From contig CAUYUJ010000725.1 of assembly GCA_963575745.1 (NCBI GenBank), forward strand, positions 393,501-457,500: a stretch of 64,000 bases of DNA, in the 5' to 3' direction. The notes beneath the pieces were generated by a model that saw only the letters and a program-made list of their open reading frames with translations, ran no database searches and had not been told where the DNA came from. This document shows, one piece after another, positions 1-12,089 of this stretch. The first letter of the stretch is position 1; the number at the start of each line of letters is the position of its first letter. Position numbers and translations under genes: made by a program. This stretch comes from Prorocentrum cordatum. Its lineage: Eukaryota > Sar > Dinophyceae > Prorocentrales > Prorocentraceae.

Positions 1-1709
<1,709 letters not shown>

Positions 1710-1721
1710 TGCACGAGTGCC

Positions 1722-1770
1722 CCTGATCATCATCATCATCATCATCATCGGCATCGTCACCATCGTCATC
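1722..1770. repeat. ATC trinucleotide repeat
   Basis: Short (ATC)n run with a few CGT/GGC interruptions, directly after the CTA tract and a short linker. Confidence 0.9.
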
Positions 1771-2165
1771 ATAACTTAAAACTAACATCACCTTCCCCCG
1801 GAAAATTGTTCATTATCTTCGCCAGGCCCCCGATTTTCATTTTCCCGGAGTGATTATGATCCGGGCCGTACGGTGTTAGAAAATCGCCCATCCATCGCTG
1901 GCAGAGGCCCGATAGCCCCACCCCGCCCAGGTTGGTGTGGATTCCCCGCTGGGGCGGTGATATATCGGCGATATGTCGCGGCTTCCATCAAGGGAAGAAA
2001 AACCACACGGGACCCGACAATCGGCGTTCACTGAACGGCCCTGGGCGTTTACTAAAGCGCCCTGCCCTGCTTGAATCCTTCTCTGGGTGCGCTCACTGAA
2101 CGGCTTCGCACGTCGGGTTGGGTACTCTCGGGGTGGATTTTCTGCCCTCGTTCCTCCGTCCTCCC
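1771..2165. other. Non-repetitive spacer, no gene seen
   Basis: About 400 bases of ordinary complexity. The short phrase CACTGAACGGC occurs twice (near 2029 and 2094). No ORF, spliced leader or RNA gene is recognisable. Confidence 0.6.
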
Positions 2166-2275
2166 TGTCCTCCTCCTCCTCCTCCTCCTCCTCCTCCTCC
2201 TCCTCCTCCTCCTCCTCCTCCTCTTCTTACTCCTCCTCCTCCTCCTCCTCTTCCTCCTCCTTCTCATCCTCGACC
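2165..2275. repeat. TCC/CTC trinucleotide repeat
   Basis: (CTC)n tract with a few CTT interruptions. It is open in several frames only because of its composition. Confidence 0.9.
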
Positions 2276-2449
2276 ACATCCTCCTCGTCCCCCGTCACCA
2301 CCCGCGCTGGGGACTGGCGCCTCGCTCGTGGCCCGCGCTCGGGCCGCCCCGGCGCCGGGGAAGTCGAACAGTTGCGAGTTGCGGTACAAGTTCCCTCGAC
2401 GCCGCCGCCATGTCCCGCACCGCGCCTGCGTACCCAATACTGACTCCCA

Positions 2450-3843
2450 GTGACGCAGGGGCCTCTGCTAGCAGCCAGGTCCCTGGGAAGGGCGCTCTCT
2501 TCAGCCGCGCCCAGTCGTCGTCGTTCGGCAAGGGCCAGGTACCATCGGCCTTCCCGCTTGCAAGCAGCGACCCGCGGGCTGCCGCCAGGAAGAGGAGGTG
2601 CAGTTCCAGGCGGCCCCCCACAAAAAGCGATCCAGATTGACGATTCAGATGCCGAGCGCATGGGAAGCTGCACTCCAGGGACGGGATCGGGTGAACTCCT
2701 CGACTCCTACGGCATCCTTGAGGTTGGCGACCTGGATGACGACGGCGGGGCCTCAGTTAGCGCGGCCCCAGGGAGTCGCTCGCCCTCCTCACCACAGCAG
2801 TTCGACCTCGCGGCTGGCGACGCAGGATCGCAGGAGAAGGTGGACGACGCAACCGCTCTCGGCGTGAAGGCTGAGTTGCACGATGAGGTCAGCGGCGCGG
2901 CGACGCCCCCGTTGGCGCCCGCGAGCACGGACCTGATGAATTTTCGGAAGAAGATGGAGGATGATCGCAAGCTTGAAGCTCAGACCACGCGGGCGGAGAT
3001 CCAGACCTCTTTCGACCAGCGCGACTCAGCCATCAAAGAGATCAACCGTCGCCTCGACCTGCAGAGCGCCGCTGTCCAGGAGGCCATTAGTCGAGCGAGC
3101 AACTCGGCCACCCTCGACCAGCTGAAGGCCAGGATGGAGGCCGTGCTCGACGAGAAGCTCAGGGCCAGGGCGGCCCTGATCCCACCGTCTGCCCCCACCT
3201 CGGTCGCAGGGGGCAGCGGCTCCTCCACCGGGCCCCCGAGCTCCATCGGGCCCAACCGCAGCGACTCCGACCTCGCCAAGGTCTGGATCGGCGGGCTCCT
3301 TCACAAGATGCTCGCCTCGGTCACGCATGCGCACGCCGACGCCGTCGTCGATGCTATCCCGAAGGACATGGCCGCCAATGCCCATTCGAAGTGCTACAAT
3401 CTGAACCGCAGCTACTCCATCAAGTTCGGCCCAGCGCTCCATGCGAAGACCTTCCTGGAAAGAGTTCGAGCTGAAGGGCTCAAGTGGGTCGACCGCAACG
3501 AGCGCCCCCCACCCATTGCGAGCGAGGGTGGACGCCAGCCCCGACACACGCAAGAATAATCGGTTTCTTTGCATTTTGTGGCAGCAGTTGGCCGACCACG
3601 CGCGCGCCGCGAAGAAGCTCGACCCCCCCGCATGAAGGTCGGGGGCAGTCCGCACAGGGGGTTCTGTTCATGGCCTGGCACGAAGACGTTTGGGTGCTCT
3701 TCTCCCTCAGCGAGAGCCACAACGAGCAGGTGGACATTCTCCCCGAGATGTCGTCTCTCAAGGAGTTCGGGATCACCGACGCCCAGGCCTGCGAGTGGCT
3801 CCGCATTGCAATGCTCTCTAGGAAAGTATCACGCCGTACGTGA
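2450..3843 (+). pseudogene. LINE A ORF1-like protein (frameshifted)
   Basis: An open frame of 369 codons runs from 2450 to 3559; an alternative start is the in-frame ATG at 2660. Residues about 160-240 are charged and heptad-like, suggesting a coiled coil. Residues about 273-350 (SDLAKVWIGGLLHKML, then FGPALHAKTFLERVR) resemble the VWIGG-type domain of dinoflagellate LINE ORF1 proteins, which I infer binds RNA. Homologous-looking sequence resumes in another frame near 3655-3815 (GVLFMAWHEDVWVLF, then FGITDAQACEWL), so the original ORF1 was longer and has been broken by frameshifts. The endonuclease domain follows. The ORF1 assignment rests on pattern memory, not on a search. Confidence 0.6.
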
Positions 3844-4245
3844 AGAATTTGAAGGGCACTCTGCTTCCACCGACAACCTGTTCCACGCGTGCTGGGTATT
3901 ATGTCCGATCCTCTTCTTGGTCCGGTCCGTCTTGCAGTCGGTGCTCGTCTTCTGGATCTGGCGACTTGCTACTGGCATCGGCCCGCTCTTCCTTGTCCTA
4001 CTGCAGTTCGAGATTTGCTGCTCGTGGGGGGGCATGCTGGGAATTCACGCGGCGCAGCCAAGGCTCCGTCCGCCATGTCCCAGGAGGGAATCCTGGCCAA
4101 GGCCGCGGAGAGCAGGAGCGTGCTGGCAGCTGCGCGAGTTCCTCCTCCAGTCGGGGATCCCGCCCCTCTCGCGTTTCTGCTTCCTCTTCCTCGTCTTCCT
4201 CGGCTGCGTCTGGGAGTTCCAGCGGCAATGTGCAAGTGAGTGCGC

Positions 4246-5030
4246 AACCGTTTCAGATTCGAAGCAAGTTCTCAGCAGTCTCATGGAATGCGAGAGGGTT
4301 GCTTGGTTCTTCCAGTACGCCAGTTGAAGCAACGCGAACCAAACGCAGACTTGTTGCCAGACTTCGTCAGGAACATAGCGTTGTTGGTGCCCAGGGGGCC
4401 CATGGAAATTCAGAAGACATGAGACTGCTCTCGCGCCATTCCGAGATTCGCACTTTTTTGGATGCTTGCACGCCCGAGAAGGAGCTGGAGGCTGCATGAT
4501 CGCTGTTCACCCTGCTCTGTGGGACCTCTTCTGTCAGCACGCCCACGCAGTTCAGATTCGCGGGCGTCTGCATAGTCCCCTCCACTCGGGGCCCCAAGGG
4601 AACCTTCAGATCATCAACATTCATCTCAATCCTAAACCCCGTCGTCGCGAGCAGCCCAGAGTTTTGCAGTGCCTTCGGCAAGTGCTGAAGAATCAGTGCG
4701 CCACGCTCTCCATCGTGTTTGGCGAATTGTAATGCCCCGTGCGTTGGCGAGAGTAGAGCCCGCAGCGACGGGGGGATCGTCATCCCGACCAACGTGTTGG
4801 CCAGCGAGTTTAGCAGGTTGTTCCCAGAGCTTTTAGAGGTCCACCAGCCCGATTTTACCCGCGCCTCCAAGCGCGCCCGGGCCGGTGTTAGTCCGGGGAG
4901 AACCGACCGCATCTATGCCAATCGCTTCCCCGCTCAGGCCCTGGACATGTCCCCCAACAGCTTCGTACTTGGGGCCCCGAACGAGCAGAACAACCCGTCC
5001 GACCACGTCCCTGCAGGTGTTACGTTCCCC
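4246..5030 (+). pseudogene. LINE A EEP-type endonuclease fragments
   Basis: The opening FSAVSWNARGLLG (near 4269, in the frame ending at 4499) is the characteristic N-terminal motif of LINE endonucleases of the EEP superfamily, where Asn helps bind metal. A second frame (4466-4732) carries LQIINIHLNPK, matching the central strand. A third frame (4719 onward) carries RTDRIYANR and then NPSDHVPAGV, matching the C-terminal D-x-I and SDH catalytic motifs. The domain would nick target DNA for target-primed reverse transcription. It is spread over three frames and so cannot be made as one protein. The sequence between 3845 and 4240 is Ser-rich linker with no recognised domain. Confidence 0.65.
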
Positions 5031-5475
5031 CCGTGCTCCAACCCTGGGCCTCCGAAAGTTCCCTCGCGGCCCCCCCGGCGCCCCTGGTTCGCCGAGGAGG
5101 TTGGAAAGCTACTTCAGGAATTTGACCCACTCTCCCAGGATCTCGGAGCTGCCCTTCAGGAGGCCAAAGAGGCCCATCACGGTGTTGCTACGCTTGTTCG
5201 CCGACGGCTCGAAGTGCGTCCTGCAGGGGGTACCGACGAACGCGTCACCTGGTCATTATGTTTAATGCGAGCTGTCAACACACGCAACGCCAGTTTGGTG
5301 CGCAAGGCTGTCAGTTGCTACCCGCTCCTCAGCTCGTTCGGGCAGGCCGAGGGCGTCGGCTGGACTCAAGAACGACAGTTTCCTGAGCACCTGCGGGAAC
5401 TCTCGATCCAGAGGATCCACGAGCGCCAAGATGACATCGAGAGAGCCCCCATGGCCCCGCAAAAGAAGGTCACCC

Positions 5476-6448
5476 TGAAGGCTCGCCTTGAATCCTACAC
5501 CTCCGCCTGGGGCAAGTTCCAGAAGAAGGTTTCCCTCGCTGGCCTCGTGGGCCCGACGGGGCTGCAGCTGCGCGACCCCGACGACGTCGGGCGCGAGCTG
5601 GCTAGACATTGGGGGGCCATCCATCAGGGGTTTCAGGGGGCGCCACCACCAGGGAGCTCCTGAGGCCTCGTGTCTAGCCACGTCCTCCTGGCATCCTTTG
5701 GGACCTCGAGTTCCCCGGGTTCATGGACCTCCTCAAAGGTGTGTTCGACAGCGCTCCTGGGCCCGATGGGCTCACCCACTCGCGCTGGGCTCGCGGCGGC
5801 CTTGAAATTCAGTCCTTCCTGTTCCAGGTGTACTCCTCAGCTCTCCAAGGGCAGCCTCGTAGGGGCGGCTTCAACCACGGCGCGGCTCTCTACCTTGCCA
5901 AGTGCGAGCAGCCGAACGACACGCTCGGCGCAGGTATCTTACGGACTCCTGAATGTACGAGGTGCATCACCTTTAGCAACGCGTGCAACACAACTGTTTC
6001 CGCTGCTATCAATATCCCCACGGGCGCAGTGCGCCGGCAGACCTGCCTAGATGTACAGAAGGGGTTCATTAGAGGCCGCAATATGACTAACAATATTCTC
6101 GACATCGAGGCCAGAGCGATGTCCTGGTTCTGTCGGCGTGCCTGTCAGGAAGCAGGCTCCGCCGCCTTTGGCGTGAAGACGGCCTTCCCCAGCCTCCTTC
6201 ACTGCATGATCTCGTGGGTCCTCCTCGTCGTGAGTGTGCCCACTCATATTCGGCTAGCTGTAGCTTCGCTTTACCACAGCGTCAAGATTGAGGTGTTCTT
6301 TGCGGGGCTCAGAGGGTACCAGCATCTCAGGAAAAAAGGGGGATCAAGCAGGGGCGCCCGCTTTCGTTGGGGCTATCCGTGCTTTCGCCGACGATGTCGG
6401 CCTTGTTGCTCGCGATGTATATCGTGCTCTGGCTTCTTTTTTTGTTGA

Positions 6449-6505
<57 letters not shown>

Positions 6506-7239
6506 AAGTATGGGTGATCGCCGCTGGTGTCGCTGGCCTCGTCTTGCATGTGAAAAAGACGGTCGTCGTGACATATTCCAGGCCCTCCAGGACCGAATTC
6601 GAGCAGAAACTGCGAGCGTTCGGGATCAGGGGCTCCAATTTCTCCCTCGCATCGGCCGCCGAGCACCTCGGAGTTCATCTCGGATGGGATGCAAGGGCTT
6701 TGAGTTGGGAGGGGCCGACCAGGAAAATGGAGGGGAGGGGGAGGATCGCCAAGAGTTTGTATCTCGGGCTCACCAAGAGCAATGCCAGATATAACACGCA
6801 CAGGCTTAGCTGTCTCACATTCATCGGCCAGTTTCACTTCCCCTCCAAGTTCGCCGTCTCAAGGCATCGAGCAGCTGGCACGTGCATCGCGAATGCCCCC
6901 AGGCATGCCCTCCCCACCGCTCTCTTTTACCAGCTCAAAGAGATCGGCGGAGCATGCCGGATCCGCGGCCCCCTTTGCATGTGCAAGGCCGCCATGTTCC
7001 GGATGGCGTTTTACTCTTCTGTTTTCTTCGAGCTCAGGCGGGAAATCTTCGAATTCGACGGGAACGACGATTGCGCCATCGTTTGGAGGAGGCACCCGAT
7101 CGTCCAGTCATCGTCCATCATGAGCCTGATTAAACACTGCGACGAGATTTGTGCCCTCCCCCGTTCACCGACGCATGACCCACCGCTCCAGAGAAAAAGT
7201 CACCAGCATCTTCTTGCCCTGAAAGAGCCGGAGTTATAG
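5476..7239 (+). pseudogene. LINE A reverse transcriptase (broken)
   Basis: Reverse-transcriptase blocks appear in order: SAPGPDGLTHSRW near 5750, a GFIRGRNMTNNILDIEARA block near 6060-6110, GVKTAFPSL near 6172, and the catalytic box AFADDVGLVA at about 6381-6410. The first three lie in the frame 5723-6448 and the catalytic box lies in the frame 6288-6794, so there is a frameshift just before it. A (CT)n tract then interrupts the coding sequence. The thumb region resumes in the frame 6367-7239 (VEHLG-type block seen as AEHLGVHLGWDA near 6660). The two catalytic aspartates of the FADD box are present, but the frame is not continuous. The enzyme would copy LINE RNA into DNA at the nicked target. 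Confidence 0.75.
6449..6499. repeat. CT dinucleotide repeat inside the LINE A reverse transcriptase
   Basis: A run of about 24 CT units lies just after the FADD catalytic box. It looks like a microsatellite expansion within former coding sequence. Confidence 0.95.
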
Positions 7240-7299
7240 GACCACCTTAGGCAGGCGTAGCAGGTATTTCGCTTGTCTCCCCCCGACTGCTGTCCAGGT

Positions 7300-7500
7300 T
7301 GACGCTTGCGTTTTGTGCCTTCGGAGATTGGGTCAGAATGCCCCTTCCTGGATGTTTATGGCTGCTCTTAGAGCCCTGTGCAATAGGTGGTGCACGACAC
7401 GTAGGTTCCGTGAGCCCACCCGAAGGTGTAAATGGTGTAAGTTTGCAGTCGGGGGTGATGGCATTCTGCAGTGTTATACTTGTCTCATTCTTGATATGTT
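7300..7500 (+). pseudogene. LINE A C-terminal Cys-rich tail
   Basis: The frame 7313-7624 reads ALRALCNRWCTTRRF, then RRCKWCKF, then a Cys pair further on. This matches the tail seen at the end of dinoflagellate LINE polyproteins: an RTLCNAWCTSRRF-like block followed by a C-x2-C zinc-binding-like motif in which the usual His is here replaced. It lies about 60 bases downstream of the stop of the reverse-transcriptase frame, in a different frame. Confidence 0.55.
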
Positions 7501-8078
7501 GTTTCCTGCTCTGCCCCTTCTTCCCCCGTCCTTTTCTCTCTGCCCCTGCCTCGTCCCGCCTCCTTGGTTTCCCTCTCGGGCCCTTGCCCGTCCCCGCTCT
7601 TCTCTCTGCTGGCCTCGTCCATGAGATAGCTTCTAGCTTGCATTGTGCCTCTCGAGAGCGAGAGCGGACGACCGCTCAGCTCCGCCAGCTCATTCGGGCC
7701 CGCTTGCGTTGGGCCACCCGAAAGGGGGGCCCGACGCTGGCCGCGCTCACTAGTTCAGGCCAGGTCTAGCCCGAAGGCAGACGCCCCTGGGGTTTAGGAG
7801 TAGGGTCGGGTCGGCCAATTCCCTAGCCTCCCCGAGGCCCGCTCCCTCCTCCCCCTCCTCCCTCTCCTCCTCCTCCTTCTCCTCCTCCTCCTCCTCCTTC
7901 TCCTCCTGCCCCTCCTCCCACGATTGTCGTTTTCGCCGTCGTCCTCCTCATGCGGAGGAGTGAAGAGGATAACCAGGAAGATGCTTGTAAACGTCCGGGG
8001 GGCGCGTGTCCATGCGCATCCTTTGTGAGCTTTCGGAGAGTTCGTCTATATTACATACATTTGATCACGATGATGCTG
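7500..8078. repeat. Pyrimidine-rich tract (CTCC-rich core 7840-7930), no gene seen
   Basis: The stretch after LINE A is strongly C/T-rich on the plus strand, with a CTC-repeat core at about 7840-7930. No coding features are visible. Confidence 0.7.
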
Positions 8079-8400
8079 CAAGTTCTTGCGCAAATCTTCC
8101 CTTTCACGCGCTTCCCGCTCATGTCTGGAAAGGTTGTGAATTCCATCTGGTATCTTTTGTGGACGTTCGGAGTGAGCGGCACGTCGGAATGTGCGCGGAT
8201 CGTGAACTCAATATGGTTCTGTTTGCGGACGTTCGGGGTCACTGGCACGTCTGAATTGGCGCGGATAACGAAGTCCACTTGGTACCCCCTGTGGACGTTC
8301 TGGAAGAGCGCCTACGCGACATGCGAACTTGATGTTGGTGCACGTTCTTGTCAAGCTCTTTGATTTCACGCGCTTTCCGTTCATGTCAAGAAAAGGTTCC
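8079..8400. repeat. Degenerate repeat, unit about 66 bp, family shared with 34.2 kb
   Basis: Near-repeats of about 66 bp begin near 8139, 8205 and 8271, each carrying a GTGGACGTTC-like core. Segments with TTTCACGCGCTT then CATGT occur near 8103 and 8366. The final copy, with TGGACG then AAGCGCGCCTA-like sequence and then the TTTCACGCGCTT segment, matches 34198-34320. Confidence 0.75.
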
Positions 8401-8745
8401 CCGACACAGCGATTTCGCTCGAGACATCCTCCGAAAATGGAGATGGTGGAGGCGATCATTTAAGACGCGTTCTGTAGAACATTGCGCTGTCGCTCGAGAC
8501 ATCCTCAGAAAATCGGGACCCTGAAACATGTCAAGGATTTTGTTGTACATGAAAAATGAACGTTTCGCCCGAGACATCCTCGAACACAGTATATGTTGGA
8601 CAAGCTGTTTTACTACCTCTCATATAAAGAATTGCGGCTTCGCCCGGGGCATCTTCAGACAATCGGGAGGGGCGCGGCGGACCGAAAAAAGGAGCACGGC
8701 AGAAAATGGCCGTTTCGCTTGAGACATCCTGAAACATCGGGTTTG
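8400..8745. repeat. GAGACATCCT repeat array, period about 77 bp
   Basis: The motif TTCGCTCGAGACATCCT, often followed by CAGAAAATCGGG, recurs near 8411, 8490, 8560, 8640 and 8717, so the spacing is about 70-80 bp. Further copies are at 9140 and 34347. The DNA between the motifs is not well conserved. Confidence 0.75.
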
Positions 8746-8754
8746 GAGGGGGCC

Positions 8755-9135
8755 CCGAACCAGCATTATCTTGGAATCGTGCACGGAGGGCTTCACAACG
8801 GCCCAAGAGAGCTTCCGAAGGCCCCCAGTGGACCCCCAACGCGGCCCAAGAGACCCGCAAGAGGCCCCCAAGAGGCGCCCAGAGGGCCCCCAGAGCGCCC
8901 GAAGAGGCCCCGAGACTGGCCAACAGAGCCCCAAGACAGTCACAGAGAACGTTCAGACAGGCCACGAGAGACTCCACAGAACCTCGAGACACGCAGACAC
9001 GCCCGGACAGCCCCTCAAAAAATTGAGGTGTCTAACGTCGCACTGTAATGATTTTGGAGGGCATCAAGACGGCCCCAAAGGGCCCCAAACGAGCCCCAAT
9101 ATGACCCCCAGGATCGCCCTCGAGACGACCCCCAA
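8755..9135. repeat. GGCCCCCAAGAG-type degenerate short-unit repeat
   Basis: Many imperfect units of the form GGCCCCCAAGAG, about 10-15 bp each, follow a leader segment ending near GGAGGGCTTC. The same leader plus unit run occurs at 34370-34755, and similar unit runs in either orientation occur at 14655, 44540, 45370, 46070, 49085 and 54300. Confidence 0.75.
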
Positions 9136-9199
9136 ATGTGATTTCGCTTGAGACATCCTCACAACATTGAGATGTTCGCGAATTCGATGTTCTCAAACA

Positions 9200-10110
9200 T
9201 ACGCGTTAGCTCTTAGGGTGTATTCTGCTGTGTTCCTGGTCTTTTTCTGCCTTGCTCCTTCGCTCGTGGGGCCTCTTCTGCCGTGCTCCTTAGCTCCTCG
9301 GGCCTATTCTGCCGTGCTCACGGTTTTTGTTCTGCCGTGCTCCTTCGCTCGTCGGGCCTATTCTGCCGTGCTCCTGGTCTTTTTCTGCCGTGCTCTTTAG
9401 CTCCTCGGGCCTATTCTGCCGTGTTCCTTCACTCTTCGGGTCTATTCTGCCGTGCTCCTGGTCTTCTTCTGTCGTATTCCTTGGCTCTTCTGGCCTATTC
9501 TGCCGTGTTTCGGTATTGTTCTGCCGTGCTCCTTAGCTCTTGTGGTCTATTATGCCGTGCTCATGGTATTTTTCTGGCGTCTTGTTCGCTCTTGGGGCCT
9601 ATTCTGCCGTGCTCCTTAGCTATTGGGGTCTATCATGCCGTGTTCCTGGTTTTCGTCTGCCGTGCTCGGCAGCTCTTGGGGCCTATTCTGCCGTGCTCCT
9701 GTGTGTGGTGTTTCTGCCGTGCTCCTTAGCTCTTCGGGCCTATTCTGCCGTGCTCCTGTTATTTTTTCTGCCGTGCTCCTTCACTCTTGGAGTCTAGTCT
9801 GCCGTGCTCTTGGTCTTGTTCTGCCGTGTTCCTTCGCTCTTTGGGGTCTATTCTGCCGTGCTCCTTAGCTCTTGGGGTATATGTTGCCCCTCTCGTGTCT
9901 ATTTTGCCGTGCTCCTGTTCTTTTGTTTCTGCCGTGCTCTTTAGCTCTTCGGGTTTGTTCTGCCGTGCTCCTGGTCTTTTTCTGCCGTGCTCCTTCTCTC
10001 TTGAGGCCTATTCGGCCGTGCTCCTAGCTCTTGGGGTCTATCATGCCGTGTTCCTGGTCTTTTTCTGCTTTGCTCCTTCGCTCTTGGGGCCTCTTCTGCC
10101 GTGTGCCTGC
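9200..10110. repeat. CTGCCGTGCTCC tandem array, about 27 units
   Basis: The core GCCGTG occurs about 27 times in 0.9 kb, separated by variable 20-30 base linkers such as CTTAGCTCTTCGGGCCTATT and CTGGTCTTTTT. All three plus-strand frames stay open for long stretches because no unit contains a stop. I read this as satellite-like DNA, although a repeat protein cannot be formally excluded. Confidence 0.85.
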
Positions 10111-10149
10111 CCTTTTTCCGCTGTGCGCGCCCAGAAGCTCCGCCAAAAT

Positions 10150-10290
10150 GACCACCGCGACGATCCGCACGGCAGAATACAGGAGCACGGCAGAACACAC
10201 AAAGCACACGGAGGCACGGCAGAACACAGAAGCACGGCAGAACAGGAGCACGGCAGAACACACAGGAGCACAGCAAAACACACCCCGCTT
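10150..10290. repeat. Inverted copies of the CTGCCGTG unit
   Basis: CACGGCAGAA, the reverse complement of the array core, occurs five times between about 10161 and 10260, each followed by CACA or CAGGAG spacers. It is separated from the main array by about 50 bases of unrelated sequence. Confidence 0.85.
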
Positions 10291-10299
10291 GCACGCCGA

Positions 10300-11165
10300 C
10301 GCGCGCGCCACGGCATACCTGCGCGGCGTAACAACAACAGACATATTCCACATGCTTGGTGGACTAAAGCGACGCTTCCCGTTCTTGTCGGTCAGGTTGT
10401 TCATTCAGTGGAGCTGTCCACGCTTTTGTTTGCGAGGAGGAGCTCGGGGAAGACATTTTGAGCCGAAAGCGCATTCGCGTGCAGGGGACGGATGGTCACA
10501 GGTAGGCAGCGGAAGCGGTAGCCCGTGTTTTTTTGCACGAGGCGTGTCATTTGCCGCAGTTCATAGTCGACGTATCATGTCTTCAATGTCTCTGTTTTCC
10601 CATCAATTGTTTCGCGCTTTCAGGCACCCGTCCTCCTCTTCCCTCGTCGTTCCCATCCTCATCGGGAGATTCCCCCCCAGCCATCTTATCCGTCTTTCAG
10701 GAGATAGCACCGGAGGCACCAGCTGAATCTTGTCAGCTGGCCGAGGCTCCGCGGACTTCTGCGTTGCTGATGTGGCGTTTGCTGCTGTTGCTGCTGCTGT
10801 TTTTGTTGCTGCCGCCCCCCTTCCCGGCTTCCTTATCGTTCTCTTATCCTCCTCATCTTATTCTTCCTCATCCGTCGATTGGCAGATTCTCGCCCTTGCC
10901 ACCATTACCATGTGTCATGGCCTCTACTCGCTGCCTTCCGTCTTTCATGCCGTTCAGTCCTGTGGCCGCTCGGCGCAAGCCACGAGTCTTGTGGGAGATG
11001 TTTCTCTTCAGGATCACCGACTGCGGGTGGAGTACCGTCATTACAGCCTGATAGCAGAATTCTGTGAGTCGTTAGCCCGTGGCTATCTTCGACGGCCTTG
11101 TAGTCGTTGGTTGGCCCGTGTTCAGTTCCAGACTTGTCGTCGCGTCGTGGCATTATCGACGACCA
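10300..11165. other. No recognised gene; short TGC repeat at 10770-10810
   Basis: Open frames here (10031-10726 and 10730-11236) begin in repeats or are Ser/Ala-rich. I recognise no domain. A TGC-rich run gives a poly-Leu or poly-Ala translation. Confidence 0.5.
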
Positions 11166-11815
11166 AGTCGATTTGGCTCGTAGTCCGTAGCTTATGGCGG
11201 TCCCCATCGCGACCCTCCTCGATGGCCACAAACTAATCGGTGGCATATGTTGCCCTGCCTCGGCGGCCACATATTTGATGGTGTGCATGGCCCTTCTCAT
11301 GGCCCTTCTTTACTCCCCGCGTGTCTTTCCAGCGGCCACCGCGGATTCGTTCGCTCGTCACTTGTGGCCCATCCGTGGCCCGCCTCTGCGACCAGGCCAC
11401 GCGGGTTTGCTGCGCCATGTAGCCCCACGCCGCAGCGTCGCTGCACTTCATGGCTGCATTATGCCCTTCTTCGACAGCCACAGGCAAATTTCAGTGGCTC
11501 CCGTAGACATTCATGGCCCCCTGGTGACCTTCCTCGGCGTCCACGTGGCGCGTGCCCCCTCGTGGCTTTTCCCATCGTCGCCGCAAGTTCGTTGGCTCGT
11601 GGCAGGGCCCGTGGCCCCTCCGCGGCCATCCTCGATGGCCACAGAAAGATTGAATGGATCCGGTTACCAGTGGACTCAGCCAGTGACGTGACGTGGCCTC
11701 CCTGGTGGTTGCTCCTCGCCGATCGACGGATGCAGTGGTCCGTGGTCTACCCCTCCGCGGAGTTCCTCGACGGCCACGGACAGAGTCGGTTCTTTGTTAC
11801 GGAGCTCGTCTTCAC
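11166..11815. repeat. Degenerate TCGAYGGCCACA repeat block
   Basis: Variants of TCCTCGATGGCCACAGA, followed by a short AT-containing stretch and GTGGC, recur near 11216, 11475, 11632 and 11770, with weaker copies between. The unit is about 50-110 bp and poorly conserved. A related block appears at 15560-15960 on the same strand. Confidence 0.5.
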
Positions 11816-11829
11816 CTAATGGTCACACG

Positions 11830-11992
11830 CGGCGATCGCAAATGGACTGACTGACTGATTGACTGACCGATCCCCGCACAGCCCCTTCGCAGCCCTGCGG
11901 AGGATGAGGAGGAGAATGGATGATGGATGAGAAGGGGGAGGAGGAGGGGGAGGAGAAGGGGGAGGAGGAGGAGGAGGAGGAGGAGAACCGTT
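11830..11992. repeat. GACT tetranucleotide run and GGA-rich tract
   Basis: A short (GACT)n run with GATT variants lies at about 11845-11872, followed by a (GGA/GGG)n tract at 11897-11990. Confidence 0.8.
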
Positions 11993-12089
11993 CTGGTTCC
12001 TAAGCCTGCGGGCGAGGGGCGGGCGGGAATTTCACATACGTACTTCAGAGCGGCTCGTGTGTGGGGGGGGGGGGGCCATCCATGTTGGC

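Larger units (their letters stand above)
2450..7540 (+). mobile_element. LINE A: degraded non-LTR retrotransposon
   Basis: In order on the plus strand are traces of an ORF1-type protein, an endonuclease/exonuclease/phosphatase (EEP) domain, a reverse transcriptase and a C-terminal Cys-rich tail. This is the order of a dinoflagellate LINE. The frames are broken in many places and a CT microsatellite has expanded inside the reverse transcriptase. No spliced leader, target-site duplication or poly(A) tail was found, so both ends are approximate. Confidence 0.8.

Noticed and set aside
8079-8745. CRISPR-like array
   Set aside because: Units are degenerate, spacing varies, no cas genes are present and the genome is eukaryotic.
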